In this document: piece by piece, positions 63,294 to 64,000 of the stretch
Layout of the letters: each line of letters opens with the position of its first letter
Numbering within the stretch: the stretch's first letter is position 1
From: Pseudomonas sp. IPO3778
GTDB lineage: Bacteria; Pseudomonadota; Gammaproteobacteria; Pseudomonadales; Pseudomonadaceae
Direction of reading: 5' to 3'
NCBI RefSeq assembly: GCF_013386825.1
Contig: NZ_JACARC010000045.1
Location: 1 to 64,000 of the forward strand
DNA: 64,000 bases
Notes under the pieces: model-generated
What the model saw: only the letters and a program-made list of their open reading frames with translations
Database searches by the model: none
What the model was told of the DNA's origin: nothing
Made by a program: the position numbers and the translations under genes

Positions 63294-64000
63294 ATTCTAT
63301 GGTTGAGGGGCAACCCTCAACCAACCCTTGGTTGGTATTCGCTTTGTCCTTTCAGCAAGGCAAATACCACTCGAGCAAGCTTACGGGCCAGCATTACCAG
63401 TACCTGAGTGGTGCTATAACCCCGCGCCCGTTGTGCTTGATAAAACTCCTTCCATGCAGCCGTTCGGCTGGCGGCCATTGCGGCGTTGTGCAAAAGACGC
63501 CGAGCTTCTGAGTCGCCACGCTTGCTCAAGCTGCGACGATTATCTTTCTGTCCTGACTTAGAAACGCGTAAATCCATGCCCAAGAAGGCGATAAACGCGT
63601 CCGCGTTTCTAAAGTCACCGCGCTGGAAGCTAGTAACCAGGCGGGCTCCAGTCAAAAATCCGATACCTTCAACTTTCAAGCAACGCTTTAACTGATCCGA
63701 TAGTCCAGCTTCTTTCAGTCGATCACTGATCATCTTTTCAATCAGGCTTTCTAGCTTTTGCATCGACTTTATCTGCTCGGCAAAAGAGGCCTTCAGCAAC
63801 GGCTCATTCGCCCAACTTTGAGTCAGGCTGACGCGTGCTTGAACCAGCGCCGCCCTGCGACGGAAAAGACTCAAAAGCTGACGATACAGAGGAGATGGCG
63901 GCGTCCAGGGGTGAAGTTCATCGGCTTCGTTTTTTAGATAGCGAGCAAGCAATTTGGCATCCTGGGCATCGGTTTTAGCCCGGACATTCACACCTTTACG
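63294..64000 (-). mobile_element. IS110-family insertion sequence, partial
   Basis: The element's probable terminus is near 63,294, where a REP is interrupted. It continues beyond the right window edge. Two adjacent perfect hairpins, GGTTGAGGG-GCAA-CCCTCAACC (63301-63322) and CCAACC-CTT-GGTTGG (63321-63335), lie at this end and overlap the transposase stop. Only about 23 bp separate the stop codon from the boundary, so any bridge RNA must be upstream of the transposase, outside the window. Confidence 0.7.
63317..64000 (-). CDS. IS110-family transposase, N-terminus outside window
   Basis: At least 227 residues; the frame stays open to the window edge, so the start is missing. The visible N-terminal part has TDAQDAKLLARYL of the DEDD RuvC-like domain. 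A helical linker follows, then the Transposase_20 domain with VEGIGFLTGARLVTSF and SLSKRGDSEARRLLHNAA, in which the Ser is the likely recombinase nucleophile. The protein reads toward the inserted REP. The coding part seen is intact. Confidence 0.88.
   Translation of the reverse strand, partial: RKGVNVRAKTDAQDAKLLARYLKNEADELHPWTPPSPLYRQLLSLFRRRAALVQARVSLTQSWANEPLLKASFAEQIKSMQKLESLIEKMISDRLKEAGLSDQLKRCLKVEGIGFLTGARLVTSFQRGDFRNADAFIAFLGMDLRVSKSGQKDNRRSLSKRGDSEARRLLHNAAMAASRTAAWKEFYQAQRARGYSTTQVLVMLARKLARVVFALLKGQSEYQPRVG

Overview
The window is high-GC chromosomal DNA from a Pseudomonas of the P. fluorescens group. I infer this from the gene content (TriABC-type efflux pump, tauABCD, SfnB-type desulfurisation genes, rimABK, an OprD-family porin, a DUF6124 gene) and from at least fifteen copies of the short inverted REP/REPIN repeats typical of this group. 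There are no rRNA or tRNA genes, CRISPR arrays or prophage genes. One partial IS110-type transposase lies at the right edge.

Left part (1-15.2 kb): an alpha/beta hydrolase, an unusual sigma-54 activator domain without an obvious DNA-binding domain, an orphan MetQ-like binding protein, a complete four-gene polar amino acid ABC transporter, a stand-alone SMC-like ATPase, the double-adaptor RND pump triABC, and a large secreted protein resembling a glycoside hydrolase.

Middle part (15.2-40.9 kb): dominated by sulfur metabolism. A leftward operon runs from a 20-codon leader ORF through two SfnB-like flavoenzymes and a DszA-like monooxygenase to metQNI. Then come an Ig-like hypothetical protein, the cystine importer tcyJLN, D-cysteine desulfhydrase dcyD, serine acetyltransferase epsC, taurine uptake and oxidation tauABCD, and gshA. 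Between these sit betT with a perfect BetI-type operator, a divergent SDR/LysR pair, an OprD-family porin and an aldo-keto reductase. Five of the sulfur-scavenging proteins contain no cysteine and no methionine beyond the initiator, consistent with expression during sulfur starvation.

Right part (41-64 kb): housekeeping and regulation. It contains a PaaI-type thioesterase, tex, ompR-envZ, the ribosome-modification operon rimA-rimB-rimK, hslR, hslO, pckA, an EamA-type exporter, DUF1493 and DUF6124 proteins, a yhfG-fic toxin-antitoxin pair, recQ, a 4HBT thioesterase, a glycine-zipper protein, a YdeP-type molybdopterin oxidoreductase with fdhD and a LysR regulator, and a BON-LysM protein. The IS110-type element appears to be inserted into a REP sequence.

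The observations I find most worth following are the sulfur-free scavenging proteome, two unannotated small ORFs (20 and 28 codons), a structured leader upstream of the DUF6124 gene, an orphan intrinsic terminator that suggests a small RNA, and the IS110/REP junction.
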